From Methanoregula sp. (GTDB taxonomy: Archaea > Halobacteriota > Methanomicrobia > Methanomicrobiales > Methanospirillaceae), in assembly GCF_002835825.1 (NCBI RefSeq), contig NZ_PIZH01000017.1, positions 1 to 12,593 of the forward strand: a stretch of DNA of 12,593 nucleotides. The letters are read 5' to 3'. This document shows, one piece after another, positions 5,752-12,593 of this stretch. Under the pieces are notes generated by a model. The model saw nothing but the letters and a program-made list of their open reading frames with translations. It made no database searches and had not been told where the DNA came from. The position numbers and the translations under genes are program-made. Position 1 is the first letter of the stretch. Every line of letters starts with the position of its first letter.

Positions 5752-6957
5752 ATGAAACTCCCTGTCCTCTTCATCACACTCTTTTTGTTTATCAGTACCG
5801 CTTCTGCACTCTCCCTGCCCGGGGTGCCAGCTGGCACACAGCATGGTACACCGGACCTTGTGTACGTTGCTTCATTCGAAGGCGGGCACCGGTTCCAGGC
5901 GGGCGAATACCCGGTCATCGTTCTCTCCGGCAGCTACCGGGAGATGGGCCGGCAGTACGGGAAACTCATGAAACCCGAGCTGAACGAAGAGTACGCGTTC
6001 CTCATCGGTACACTCGCAACAAGAGAATACAGCCAGGAGAGGGCCCGGGCTGAAGGGCGGAATATCACGGCATTCTACCCGCAACGCCTGAAGGAAGTCT
6101 TCATCGGGATGTCGGAGACCTCGGGGCTGACCGAAGAGGACATCGCCATCCTTTACTACGGCGCAATCTTCCAGCTCATGACAAAACCCCCGGTCCCGGT
6201 TTCATGCTCGTACCTTGCCACCTGGGGAGACTACACAACGGACGGCTCCGTTATTGCCTCCCGCAACTGGGACCTGGACGACGAGGTCATGCCATTCACG
6301 AAATGGTATGTCCTGACGGTCTACCGGCCCACGGATGGCAGTAATGCTGTTACAACCTGGAGCCCGGCCGGAATGAGGCCGGAGACCTTCATGAACAGCA
6401 GGGGGCTCTTCATAGCGAATGACAACTCCGGTATCCTTGATGACGCACCAGAACCACGCCCGGAATTCGTAACTGAATTCTACCGGTTTATGTTTGATTA
6501 CTCGGACCTGCAGGCACTTGACGCGGGTATCCGCGGCACCAGCCCGGATACCGGGTGGATCGTGGATGTTGCAGGACCGGACGAGGCGTTCGTGTACGAG
6601 AAAAGGACCAACCGGACACTGCAGAGGTCAGGTAACGGCATTGTTGCAGCCGCGAACCATTTTGTTGACCCGTCCTGGAACCTCCCTGCCCCTCCTGAAC
6701 ACTCCCTCTCCCGCTACAATAACCTCCTCCGGCTTGCCACAGAGGCAAAGGGATCGATCGATGCAGTGAAAATGATGCAGATCCGCGACGTGTGTCTCGA
6801 GAATGGCGGGGCAAAGTTCTGCCACTCGCTGCTCTTTGGCAGTAAGTACTCGTCCAATCACCAGGTCATCTTCGTTCCCGAAACGCGGGTACTCTGGATG
6901 AAGGCCATGGACCGGCCCTGGCAGAAGGTCGAGCTGGCACCGCTCTTTAACAACTGA
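5752..6957 (+). CDS. Secreted C45 (acyl-CoA:6-APA acyltransferase)-like Ntn hydrolase, 401 aa
   Basis: The first residues, MKLPVLFITLFLFISTASA, form a signal peptide, so the enzyme acts outside the membrane. GSYREMGRQYGKLM (60-73) is the family's N-terminal 'G...MG.QYG' motif. Cys152 in PVSCSYLATWGDYTTDGSVIASRNWDLD is the expected nucleophile: family enzymes cleave themselves before this cysteine, and DG, RN (171-172) and D174 follow at family spacing. FMNSRGLFIANDNSG (from about 214) is the conserved Asn strand. These proteins hydrolyse or transfer acyl groups on amide bonds (penicillin, bile-salt and N-acyl amino acid type substrates); the substrate here is unknown. ATG 5740 would add four residues. 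No partner gene is obvious. A T-run (6976-6980) follows the stop. Confidence 0.82.
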   Translation: MKLPVLFITLFLFISTASALSLPGVPAGTQHGTPDLVYVASFEGGHRFQAGEYPVIVLSGSYREMGRQYGKLMKPELNEEYAFLIGTLATREYSQERARAEGRNITAFYPQRLKEVFIGMSETSGLTEEDIAILYYGAIFQLMTKPPVPVSCSYLATWGDYTTDGSVIASRNWDLDDEVMPFTKWYVLTVYRPTDGSNAVTTWSPAGMRPETFMNSRGLFIANDNSGILDDAPEPRPEFVTEFYRFMFDYSDLQALDAGIRGTSPDTGWIVDVAGPDEAFVYEKRTNRTLQRSGNGIVAAANHFVDPSWNLPAPPEHSLSRYNNLLRLATEAKGSIDAVKMMQIRDVCLENGGAKFCHSLLFGSKYSSNHQVIFVPETRVLWMKAMDRPWQKVELAPLFNN

Positions 6958-7024
6958 TAGAGAACCGACTCCCCCTTTTTACAATCTGCTGCACCGTTCG
7001 CGGGGCCGGTATTGGATTTCCCGA

Positions 7025-7648
7025 TCATACCCCGTTCCCGTCAGACCATACCTTCAGGATATCGAGATCGCGCTTTTTCGTTGCCCTGCTCATCGCCTGG
7101 GCCCGGGTCAGCATCCGTTCCTGGAGGAAATCGTACTCGCAGACGATCCGTGAGTTACGGAGCAGGGTTGCGCGGATCGGGTGGTGCCGGAAGATCACGT
7201 CCTCCTGCCGGTTGACATACCATTGTACTCTCCGGAACGTGAGCCAGTCGAGCTTCATGGCAAGCGTTGCATGGAACCGGAAATCTTCAGCAGGGACGAG
7301 ATCGTAATCCCGCAGCGAGCAGTACGGTGCAAGGGCCTGCGACAGGGAGTAACGGAACTGCTTCAGGGTTTCATCGGGAGTCACGGTGACATGGACTACC
7401 CGCGTATCGCTAAAAACACCATATCCCCCGAGATCGTAGTTCGGGACCTTTCGTACACCCGAGCAGGTCCTTGTGAAATCCGCCACCAGCCGTTCTTCGT
7501 TGTCCGTGGAAAATGGACCCGCAAGGGTGATATGGGGTGCGACCAGGTAGTTTTCAAGCCGGAACTGGTCCCTGAGGCGGTTGGAGAGATCGCTGATCTG
7601 CTGTTTCACCGGTCCCATCAGGCGGATGTCGATCAGGTAACGGGTCAT
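7025..7648 (-). CDS. 2H phosphoesterase, 2'-5' RNA ligase / LigT-like family, 207 aa
   Basis: Two HxT motifs define the family: PHITLAGPF (His39, Thr41) and FRFHATLAM (His126, Thr128), separated by about 85 residues as in LigT and cyclic phosphodiesterases. Family members open 2',3'-cyclic phosphates or make or break 2'-5' RNA bonds; the physiological substrate in archaea is not settled. The C-terminal third (HHPIRATLLRNSRIVCEYDFLQERMLTRAQAM) carries the final strand and a basic tail. ATG 7648 gives the natural MTRYLIDIRL start; an in-frame GTG at 7660 has GGGA directly against it and is less likely. The gene lies 68 bp downstream of the CcdA-type gene in the same direction and converges with the C45 hydrolase gene. 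Confidence 0.87.
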   Translation of the reverse strand: MTRYLIDIRLMGPVKQQISDLSNRLRDQFRLENYLVAPHITLAGPFSTDNEERLVADFTRTCSGVRKVPNYDLGGYGVFSDTRVVHVTVTPDETLKQFRYSLSQALAPYCSLRDYDLVPAEDFRFHATLAMKLDWLTFRRVQWYVNRQEDVIFRHHPIRATLLRNSRIVCEYDFLQERMLTRAQAMSRATKKRDLDILKVWSDGNGV

Positions 7649-7716
7649 GTCCCAAGGCACTCCCTGTCATGCACCCGGTCGGATGGAACTGCGGTCATGA
7701 GAAAAATGGTGGGAGA

Positions 7717-8802
7717 TTACCCGAACCACCCGAGGAATACCACGATGCCAAGCGCGATTAGGACAATGCCGATCACAAGCCGGAGCGCCCGTTTGTGTTC
7801 CGTTCTCCAGCTGTCCGCCTTCTTCACGGACATGCCATATGCTGCAAGAAGCGTGACAAGCACGAGCGGCAAAACGAAGATGATGTTATACAGCAGGAGG
7901 TAGGGCAGGCCTTCGGAGAAGGTCAGGCTCCGGCTCATCAGGGCAAGAATGCTGATGTAGATCCCGCCCGTGCAGGAGAACCCGAGAAGTCCTGCCAGCA
8001 CGCCGAGAACGAACGCCGCGGGAATCGAGGCGAGGCGGATGTACTGCGCCATGAGCCCCTTGCCAGACTCAGAGACGGAGAGGAAGAATGTCTCCCTGTT
8101 CCGTACCACATCAGTCAGGGTTATCAGTCCGAGGATGACTGCAACCGTTGCACCGAGAAGCGAGAAGGCTTTTGAAAGACCGGAGAGTGTGACAAACGAG
8201 AAGATCCCTATACCCATGAGGAGATGGAAGAGGAAGATCGCGGCGATGTACGATCCGCCGATGAGAAGGATTCTCCTCCGGTTTGCGGCTGCGGCTATCG
8301 AGATAAGAAGGAAGATCAGTACCGAGAGTGCGCAGGGGTTGAGGCTGTCGATGAGCGCCGGCACAACGACCATCTGCGGGGTAAGGGTCGTGGCCGGTTC
8401 ACAGGAAACTGCAGGTGCTGATGGGGCGGGAGCAGTCGCGTTGCACGAGGCAATCCGCTTCTTTTCAAGAAGGATGGTTTCCTCGAGGCGGGCGATGATG
8501 GTTGCATCACCGGCTAGCACGGTATCGCCGATAACAATCAGCGGGATGCCCGCATTCTGCAGGGCGTGCTGCCGGCTCATCTCCGCAAACTTCTGCTGGT
8601 TGGTCTGGTTGTACCAGATTTCCAGCGCTTCGACCTGAAGTTCGGGATATTTACCCTGCATGCGGGAAAGAACGGGTTTCACATTTTCGCAGTGAGTGCA
8701 CCCGTTGCCATAGAAATAGAGGATACCGATAGTGCCAGAAGAGAGAGGGGGCTGTGTCGCAGGGGCGGCAGCCTCATCCAGGGGTGCGAGCCGGCTCAGG
8801 CT
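7717..8802 (-). CDS. Thioredoxin domain fused to CcdA/DsbD-like thiol transporter, no usable start codon (361 codons)
   Basis: Residues are numbered from the first codon after the A-run. About 25-115 are a thioredoxin-like domain with C35-T-H-C38 after ILYFYGNG. A linker with Cys120 and Cys134 follows. The rest is a CcdA/DsbD-type membrane domain, with cysteines in DSLNPCALSV (Cys157) and GFSCTGGIYI (Cys277) and about six or seven hydrophobic helices. Such proteins carry electrons from cytoplasmic thioredoxin to extracytoplasmic disulfides. Methanomicrobiales lack cytochromes, so thiol reduction is more likely than cytochrome c maturation. The frame opens after a TGA at 8833-8835 and has no ATG, GTG or TTG until GTG 8682, which lies after CTHC and would destroy the thioredoxin domain. 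It has no signal peptide of its own. Expression as a -1 frameshift fusion with the upstream gene is proposed. Confidence 0.8.
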   Translation of the reverse strand, partial: SLSRLAPLDEAAAPATQPPLSSGTIGILYFYGNGCTHCENVKPVLSRMQGKYPELQVEALEIWYNQTNQQKFAEMSRQHALQNAGIPLIVIGDTVLAGDATIIARLEETILLEKKRIASCNATAPAPSAPAVSCEPATTLTPQMVVVPALIDSLNPCALSVLIFLLISIAAAANRRRILLIGGSYIAAIFLFHLLMGIGIFSFVTLSGLSKAFSLLGATVAVILGLITLTDVVRNRETFFLSVSESGKGLMAQYIRLASIPAAFVLGVLAGLLGFSCTGGIYISILALMSRSLTFSEGLPYLLLYNIIFVLPLVLVTLLAAYGMSVKKADSWRTEHKRALRLVIGIVLIALGIVVFLGWFG

Positions 8803-9194
8803 TTTTTTTTTAGATGCTCCTGGATAAGTCCCTCAAGGTTTGCCGGGATCTCCAGTTCGCCCGAAAGGACGGTTTTCCCGCTGATAACCTCAGGGACTCC
8901 GGCGTATTTTACCCCGGCGGCGCGGTTAGCCTCCTGGTATATCCTCTGGTTGCTCGGGTTATGCCATACCTCCAGGATCCGGATGTCGGCTTCCGGGTAT
9001 TTTTGGGTCATGTTCTTGACAAACGGCATGATGGTGTGGCAGTGGGGACATTCCTCACCATAGAAAAAGTAGATGGTTGCCGGGGTGCTGCTTTCCTTAT
9101 CCAGCGTGGCCATCGTACCAGTGAAGAGAAATGCCATGCTGGCAATAACCACGATCGCAAGGACGGCGATGACGATTTTTATGATCTTATCCAT
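8796..9194 (-). CDS. Membrane-anchored thioredoxin-like protein, 132 aa
   Basis: An N-terminal hydrophobic segment (5-25, IKIVIAVLAIVVIASMAFLF) acts as a membrane anchor, leaving the rest outside the cell. Residues 38-128 form a thioredoxin-like domain with C49-P-H-C52 in YFFYGEECPHCHTIMPF and the cis-proline strand AGVPEVISGKTVLSG. The domain is clearly related to the thioredoxin domain of the following CcdA-type frame: both have YFxYGxxCxHC, KYPE, LExWxNxxNQ and AGxPxxxxGxTVLxG. The ribosome binding site is AAGGA, with a TTTTTTAAA box upstream. The protein ends QEHLKKKA at the A10 run, directly where the CcdA frame can be joined. As a separate product it would be the extracytoplasmic partner of that transporter; as a fusion it would be its N-terminal domain. 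Confidence 0.87.
   Translation of the reverse strand: MDKIIKIVIAVLAIVVIASMAFLFTGTMATLDKESSTPATIYFFYGEECPHCHTIMPFVKNMTQKYPEADIRILEVWHNPSNQRIYQEANRAAGVKYAGVPEVISGKTVLSGELEIPANLEGLIQEHLKKKA
8802..8821 (-). promoter_or_regulatory. Candidate -1 frameshift/slippage site: AGGAG followed by A10
   Basis: On the minus strand AGGAG (8821-8817) is followed by CATCT and ten A residues (8811-8802). The upstream gene reads CTA AAA AAA AAA GCC TGA, so A AAA AAA is available as a slippery heptamer. Moving back one base, or copying one extra A into the mRNA, gives AAA AGC CTG AGC and enters the CcdA-type frame. AGGAG placed just before an A-rich slip site resembles the arrangement at E. coli dnaX. A possible hairpin downstream (8770-8802) has AGCCT/AGGCT outside and CCGG/CTGG inside. 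A missing A in the assembly would look the same. Confidence 0.55.
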
Positions 9195-9242
9195 ATCTGG
9201 AATTCCTTAAGCACTGTTTCATCTGATTGGTATTAATGACTC

Positions 9243-9251
9243 TTTAAAAAA
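9243..9251 (-). promoter_or_regulatory. TTTTTTAAA: T-tract after argB and TATA-like box for the thioredoxin gene
   Basis: On the minus strand six T follow directly after the argB TGA and run into AAA. The T-run can end the arginine transcript. The TTTAAA centre lies about 52 nt before the thioredoxin ATG, which would leave a leader of about 25 nt holding the AAGGA ribosome binding site. One short element may therefore separate two transcription units. Confidence 0.4.
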
Positions 9252-10124
9252 TCAGGAGAGGGAGATCATCGTCCCGACGCCATCATGCGTGAAGAGCTCG
9301 AGGACGAGGTTGTGTTCCGTGTTCCCATTGATGATGTGGGCATAGCCGACACCGCTCTCTACAGCCTTCATGACCGACTGGACCTTCGGGATCATACCCT
9401 CGCCAATGGCACCGGATTTCTGGAGATCGATTGCTTCACGGATGGTGAGTTTCCGGTAGACTTTGGTCCTGCCCTTGTCCATGACCCCGTCAACGTCTGT
9501 CATGTTGATGAGCTTGTGGGCCTTCAGGGCAATCGCGATATCCCCCGCCGCGGTATCGGCGTTGATGTTCAGGTTGCCGCCGAACCGGTCGATGGCAATC
9601 GGGGCAACAACAGGGATATAGCCGGTGTCAAGAAGAGTATTCAGGAGGGACGGGTCGATCCATTCAATCTCCCCGACATGGCCGAGATCGACTTCCTTCT
9701 GGACACCGCCAACATTCACTTTCTGGAGATCCATCTTCTTAGCAAGGATGATATTTCCGTCGCTGCCAGAGAGGCCGACACCGCGGGCGCCGCACTTTGC
9801 GATCAGCGACACAATGTTCGCATTGATCTTCCCGACCAGCACCATCTGGGCGATCTCCAGCGTCTCCGCGTCCGTCACCCGGAGGCCGCCGACAAAGACG
9901 GATTCCTTGCCCATCTGCTTCATCTTCTCGCTAATCTCGGGACCACCACCGTGGACGAGGACCACGCGGATCCCCACATAATGAAGGAGGACCGCGTCCC
10001 GGATCGCGTTCTCCAGCACCACGGGGTCGACCATTGCATGGCCGCCAAGCTTGATGACAATCGTCTTGTTGTGGAACTGCTGGATATACGGCAGTGCCTC
10101 CATGAGGACGTCTTCGCGCTTCAT
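9252..10124 (-). CDS. argB: Acetylglutamate kinase, 290 aa
   Basis: Phosphorylates N-acetylglutamate with ATP, the second step of the acetylated ornithine pathway, in the cytoplasm. The amino-acid-kinase fold is clear: KLGGHAM (25-31) is the Lys/Gly phosphate loop, HGGGPE (58-63) the substrate loop, and [17 protein letters not shown] the conserved region near the ATP site. Its length is normal. The reading frame is open far upstream inside argJ, but ATG 10124 ([14 protein letters not shown]) is the family start. It overlaps the argJ stop as ATGA, so translation is coupled; GGGAAG lies eight bases upstream. Bacterial and plant enzymes are often arginine-inhibited through an N-terminal helix; the short N-terminus here may not carry that control. 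This is inferred. Confidence 0.95.
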   Translation of the reverse strand: MKREDVLMEALPYIQQFHNKTIVIKLGGHAMVDPVVLENAIRDAVLLHYVGIRVVLVHGGGPEISEKMKQMGKESVFVGGLRVTDAETLEIAQMVLVGKINANIVSLIAKCGARGVGLSGSDGNIILAKKMDLQKVNVGGVQKEVDLGHVGEIEWIDPSLLNTLLDTGYIPVVAPIAIDRFGGNLNINADTAAGDIAIALKAHKLINMTDVDGVMDKGRTKVYRKLTIREAIDLQKSGAIGEGMIPKVQSVMKAVESGVGYAHIINGNTEHNLVLELFTHDGVGTMISLS

Positions 10125-11281
10125 GTTGTGTACTTCCCGTTGATCTCTACATACTTCTCGGTGAGGTCGCATCCCCATGCGGTTGCCTCTGCTTTTCCGG
10201 CCGCAAGGTCGAGGTTGAAGACCACCTTTTTGCCACCCATCGCTTTCTTGGCAGCGGCGAGGTCGGCAATGATCTCCCCGGACTTCACCAGCGGGTACTG
10301 CTTGTTGCCGCCATTGCTGATCCAGAGCGAGACCGCATCCGGATCGAACTTCACGCCAGCCCGACCAGCTGCGGCCACCACGCGGCCCCAGTTGGGATCT
10401 TCGCCATAGACTGCAGTCTTGACGAGCGGTGACTCGATGACTGTACGGGCGACCTTCTCGGCATCGTCCTCTTTCTTCGCCCCGGTCACGGTGATCTGGA
10501 GCAGTTTGGAGGCGCCTTCGCCATCGCGGGCGATCTGTTCTGCCAGCATGCGGCAGCACTCTTCGAGTGCTCCCGAGAACTCCTTCGCGCCGACCTTCCC
10601 GGCCTCACCAGTGGCCGTGCAGATGGCAATATCGTTCGTGCTCGTGTCACCGTCGACAACGACACGGTTGAACGACCGCCGGGTTGCCTGCTTCAGGGCG
10701 CCCCTGAGCTGTTCTGCATCGACCTTTGCATCGGTGTAGAGGAAGGCGAGCATGGTCCCCATGTTCGGGGCGATCATGCCACTACCCTTGCAGATCCCGC
10801 CAACCGAGAATCCTTCCCGCTCCACGAGGGCGTGCTTGGGGAAGGTATCGGTCGTCATGATTGCCCGGGCTGCCATAATCTCCGCTTCCTCGGTACGGTT
10901 GATCTTCGGCGCAACTTCCTCGCACTGGTGCCGGATCAGGGGCAGGTCAAGGTACCGCCCGATGACACCGGTGCTTGCAACACCGATCCGTGACGGTTTT
11001 TTCCCTAAAACTTCCCCGGCATATTCCGTCATGGTCACGGCGTCCGCGTAGCCGCGTTTGCCCGTGTAGGCATTGGCACACCCGCTGTTGACGATGACGG
11101 CCTCGAGTTTCCCGGCCTTGATCTGTTTCCTCATCAGCTGGATCGGCGCTGCTTTCACCAGGTTCTCGGTGAAGACGCCCGCTGCCGTTCCTTCTGCTTC
11201 GATGAGCGCAAGGCCGTACTTTCCTTCCTTCATGCCCCAGGCGTTTACCCCGGGAACTGCGCAGATACTCTGGTATGACAT
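10121..11281 (-). CDS. argJ: Bifunctional ornithine acetyltransferase / N-acetylglutamate synthase, 386 aa
   Basis: Moves the acetyl group from N-acetylornithine to glutamate, recycling acetyl in arginine synthesis; some homologues also use acetyl-CoA. The precursor cleaves itself before a threonine that becomes the nucleophile. The site is visible in [21 protein letters not shown], with Thr176 as the new N-terminus. The residue before it is Gly175, where many homologues have Ala. [10 protein letters not shown] (103-112) holds the oxyanion-hole threonine, and [10 protein letters not shown] and GEDPNWGR are further family motifs. It starts 14 bp after the argC stop, with a run of seven G seven bases before the ATG as a strong ribosome binding site, and overlaps argB by four bases. 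Whether it is mono- or bifunctional cannot be read from sequence. Confidence 0.95.
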   Translation of the reverse strand: MSYQSICAVPGVNAWGMKEGKYGLALIEAEGTAAGVFTENLVKAAPIQLMRKQIKAGKLEAVIVNSGCANAYTGKRGYADAVTMTEYAGEVLGKKPSRIGVASTGVIGRYLDLPLIRHQCEEVAPKINRTEEAEIMAARAIMTTDTFPKHALVEREGFSVGGICKGSGMIAPNMGTMLAFLYTDAKVDAEQLRGALKQATRRSFNRVVVDGDTSTNDIAICTATGEAGKVGAKEFSGALEECCRMLAEQIARDGEGASKLLQITVTGAKKEDDAEKVARTVIESPLVKTAVYGEDPNWGRVVAAAGRAGVKFDPDAVSLWISNGGNKQYPLVKSGEIIADLAAAKKAMGGKKVVFNLDLAAGKAEATAWGCDLTEKYVEINGKYTT

Positions 11282-11295
11282 ATCATGACCCCCCC

Positions 11296-12288
11296 TTACG
11301 GGAACAACCCGGCGCCGGTCAGGCCGTCATTCTCCTTGAAGCCGCACATCAGGTTCATGTTCTGGATTGCCTGTCCGCTTGCACCCTTGACCAGGTTGTC
11401 GATTGCAGAGCAGGCAACGACACGCGTGCCTTCGCTCTCGACCATCACGTCGCAGAAGTTGCTGCCCCGGACTGCAGCGAGAATGGGTTTCTGGTAGCGG
11501 ACGAAGTACTCGTTCTTGTAGAATTCCTGGTAGAGCTTCTCCACTTCTTTCTGCTCCATGGGTTCGTTCAGGAGAATGTGCGCTGTTGTCAGGATGCCGC
11601 GGTTGACGGGAACGAGGTGGGGGGTGAAGTAGACGTTTGCTTTGGAGCCAAGGAATGCTATCTCCTGCTTCATCTCGGCGAGATGGCGGTGGCTCGTCCA
11701 CTTGTAGGGCCCTACATTGTCACCCACGTTAGGGTAGTGGGTTGTTGCCGAAGGGTTGTCGCCCGCCCCGCTGACGCCGGTCTTGGAGTCGAAGATGATG
11801 TTGTTTGCATATTTTGCGAGAGGTGCAGCTGCGAGCGTGGCTCCGGTCGGGAAGCAGCCGGGATTCGAGACGAACTTTGCGTTGATGCAGTCCCTCCGGT
11901 GGAGTTCGGGAATGCCATATGGGGCTTCGAAATAATCGGTATGGAGCACACCGTACACTTTTTCAAAGATCTCCTTCCGCAACCGGTAATCTGCACTCAG
12001 ATCAACAACTTTGATACCACGGGAAAGAAGCTTTCCGGCATAGGCCATTGCAGCGGTATGGGGAACTGCAAGGAATGCTACATCCGCATCAATATCATCC
12101 ACCTCAGGATTTGAAAAATTTAAGAGAGGTTTATAGAATCCTTTCAGCTGAGGATGTACATCCTCAAGAGGTGTGCCTGCCAGTTTGCGTGATGTGACGC
12201 AGGTGACTTCGGCTTGAGAATGGTATTGGAGCAGCCGGCAGAGCTCTCCGCCGGCATACCCGGATGCCCCGACAATCGCAACTTTCAT
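11296..12288 (-). CDS. argC: N-acetyl-gamma-glutamyl-phosphate reductase, 330 aa
   Basis: Reduces N-acetylglutamyl phosphate to the semialdehyde with NADPH, the third step of ornithine synthesis. The N-terminal nucleotide-binding loop is GASGYAGGE (7-15). The catalytic cysteine is Cys145 in [10 protein letters not shown], and [10 protein letters not shown] is the conserved substrate-binding stretch. Its length is normal for the family. ATG 12288 is the only sensible start because the Rossmann strand KVAIVGASG follows at once. No Shine-Dalgarno is seen; a CACTTAAGT box centred about 28 nt upstream suggests a near-leaderless message. It is the first gene of argC-argJ-argB, transcribed on the minus strand. 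argD and argF are not in the window. Confidence 0.96.
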   Translation of the reverse strand: MKVAIVGASGYAGGELCRLLQYHSQAEVTCVTSRKLAGTPLEDVHPQLKGFYKPLLNFSNPEVDDIDADVAFLAVPHTAAMAYAGKLLSRGIKVVDLSADYRLRKEIFEKVYGVLHTDYFEAPYGIPELHRRDCINAKFVSNPGCFPTGATLAAAPLAKYANNIIFDSKTGVSGAGDNPSATTHYPNVGDNVGPYKWTSHRHLAEMKQEIAFLGSKANVYFTPHLVPVNRGILTTAHILLNEPMEQKEVEKLYQEFYKNEYFVRYQKPILAAVRGSNFCDVMVESEGTRVVACSAIDNLVKGASGQAIQNMNLMCGFKENDGLTGAGLFP

Positions 12289-12311
12289 GCCAGTACTATC
12301 CGACCCTCAAA

Positions 12312-12320
12312 ACTTAAGTG
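12312..12320 (-). promoter_or_regulatory. TATA-like box of the argCJB operon
   Basis: On the minus strand CACTTAAGT follows TGAATAA and is centred about 28 nt before the argC ATG. This predicts transcription starting two or three bases before the start codon, in line with the missing Shine-Dalgarno. T6 at 12345-12355, just upstream, may end the preceding ADP-ribosylglycohydrolase transcript. Confidence 0.4.
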
Positions 12321-12369
12321 TTATTCAACCAGCTTTTCCGGAACGGGAAAAAAGGAGAGACTGCGGGAG

Positions 12370-12593
12370 TCATGCGCCCGCTTTGTGCGAATAGAGCATA
12401 TGGAGCCGCTGCCCGAGGAGCTCGATCCGGTCGCGGTCCTCAAGGCCTTTGATAAGGTCTTCCGGCAACGCGTCCATACCTTTTGCTGCACCGAGATATG
12501 CGCCGCAAATGAGGGCGATGGTATCGGTGTTTCCCCCGGTATTGGCGGAGACGGTCAGGAGGTCCGGGGGGTGTGAATACCGGCTGATGAGGG
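12370..12593 (-). CDS. ADP-ribosylglycohydrolase family protein, C-terminal 73 residues, cut by the window edge
   Basis: A partial gene whose 5' part lies beyond the window. The visible end reads SANTGGNTDTIALICGAYLGAAKG, then ALPEDLIKGLEDRDRIELLGQRL, then a stop. This is the C-terminal magnesium-binding region of the ADP-ribosylglycohydrolase (ARH/DraG-like) family, where GGDTDT is usual. Such enzymes remove ADP-ribose from proteins or other acceptors, or act on related substrates. Here the motif is GGNTDT (residues 19-24 of the visible part), with asparagine in place of the first metal-binding aspartate. The gene ends 81 bp before the argC start on the same strand. A T-rich stretch (12345-12355) follows and could terminate it. 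The rest of the active site cannot be seen. Confidence 0.82.
   Translation of the reverse strand, partial: LISRYSHPPDLLTVSANTGGNTDTIALICGAYLGAAKGMDALPEDLIKGLEDRDRIELLGQRLHMLYSHKAGA

Noticed and set aside
6464..6480. Repeated GAATTC pair in the C45 hydrolase gene
   Set aside because: Lies inside conserved coding sequence (EFVTEFY) and is explained by codon choice.
7717..8682. CcdA-type gene starting at GTG 8682
   Set aside because: This start would cut off the first strand and the CTHC active site of the thioredoxin domain, so the reading must begin further upstream or by frameshift.
9285..10409. Plus-strand open frame of 374 codons opposite argB and argJ
   Set aside because: Fully antisense to two well-recognised arginine genes, with no domain of its own.
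11275..12114. Plus-strand open frame of 279 codons opposite argC
   Set aside because: Antisense shadow of a complete ArgC with intact active site.
12214..12576. Plus-strand open frame of 120 codons at the right edge
   Set aside because: It overlaps the argC start and promoter, and the minus strand here encodes the ADP-ribosylglycohydrolase C-terminus instead.

Overview
The window looks like a chromosomal stretch of a methanogenic euryarchaeon, most likely a Methanomicrobiales member (Methanoregula-like). This is inferred from gene content and signals. There is a stand-alone protein carrying the archaeosine-synthase (ArcS) core motif, three iron-sulfur-flavoprotein-type flavodoxins, a free-standing desulforedoxin, a monofunctional AroQ chorismate mutase and an argC-argJ-argB cluster. 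There are also archaeal TATA-like boxes about 26 nt upstream of start codons. I cannot name the species from sequence alone.

Left part (1-4571): mostly redox and stress proteins. A minus-strand flavodoxin-like protein is divergent from a plus-strand series: a small zinc-ribbon protein, a desulforedoxin and a cysteine-free AhpD/CMD-fold protein with a lysine-rich tail. A hairpin plus T-tract ends this series. Next comes the stand-alone ArcS-core protein. It converges on a GNAT-thioredoxin fusion of the YoaP type, which is divergent from two tandem, translationally coupled iron-sulfur flavoproteins.

Middle (4579-7648): a minus-strand M50 (site-2 type) membrane protease is divergent from chorismate mutase. 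A secreted C45/AAT-like Ntn hydrolase follows, then a convergent 2H phosphoesterase (2'-5' RNA ligase family).

Right part (7717-12593, all minus strand): transcription runs from an ADP-ribosylglycohydrolase cut by the window edge to argC-argJ-argB, which covers the acetylated part of ornithine/arginine synthesis. After these come a membrane-anchored thioredoxin-like protein and a CcdA/DsbD-type thiol transporter with its own thioredoxin domain.

The most striking feature is the join between the last two genes. The thioredoxin gene ends at a run of ten A residues. The transporter frame lies at -1, stays open through this point, and has no ATG, GTG or TTG before its CTHC active site. An AGGAG sits just upstream of the A run and a possible hairpin follows. 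This fits programmed -1 frameshifting or transcriptional slippage making a membrane anchor-Trx-Trx-CcdA fusion of about 492 residues. A homopolymer sequencing error or a recent inactivating mutation would look the same and must be excluded first.

No rRNA, tRNA, CRISPR array, insertion sequence or att site was recognised. No gene-free stretch exceeds 300 bases.
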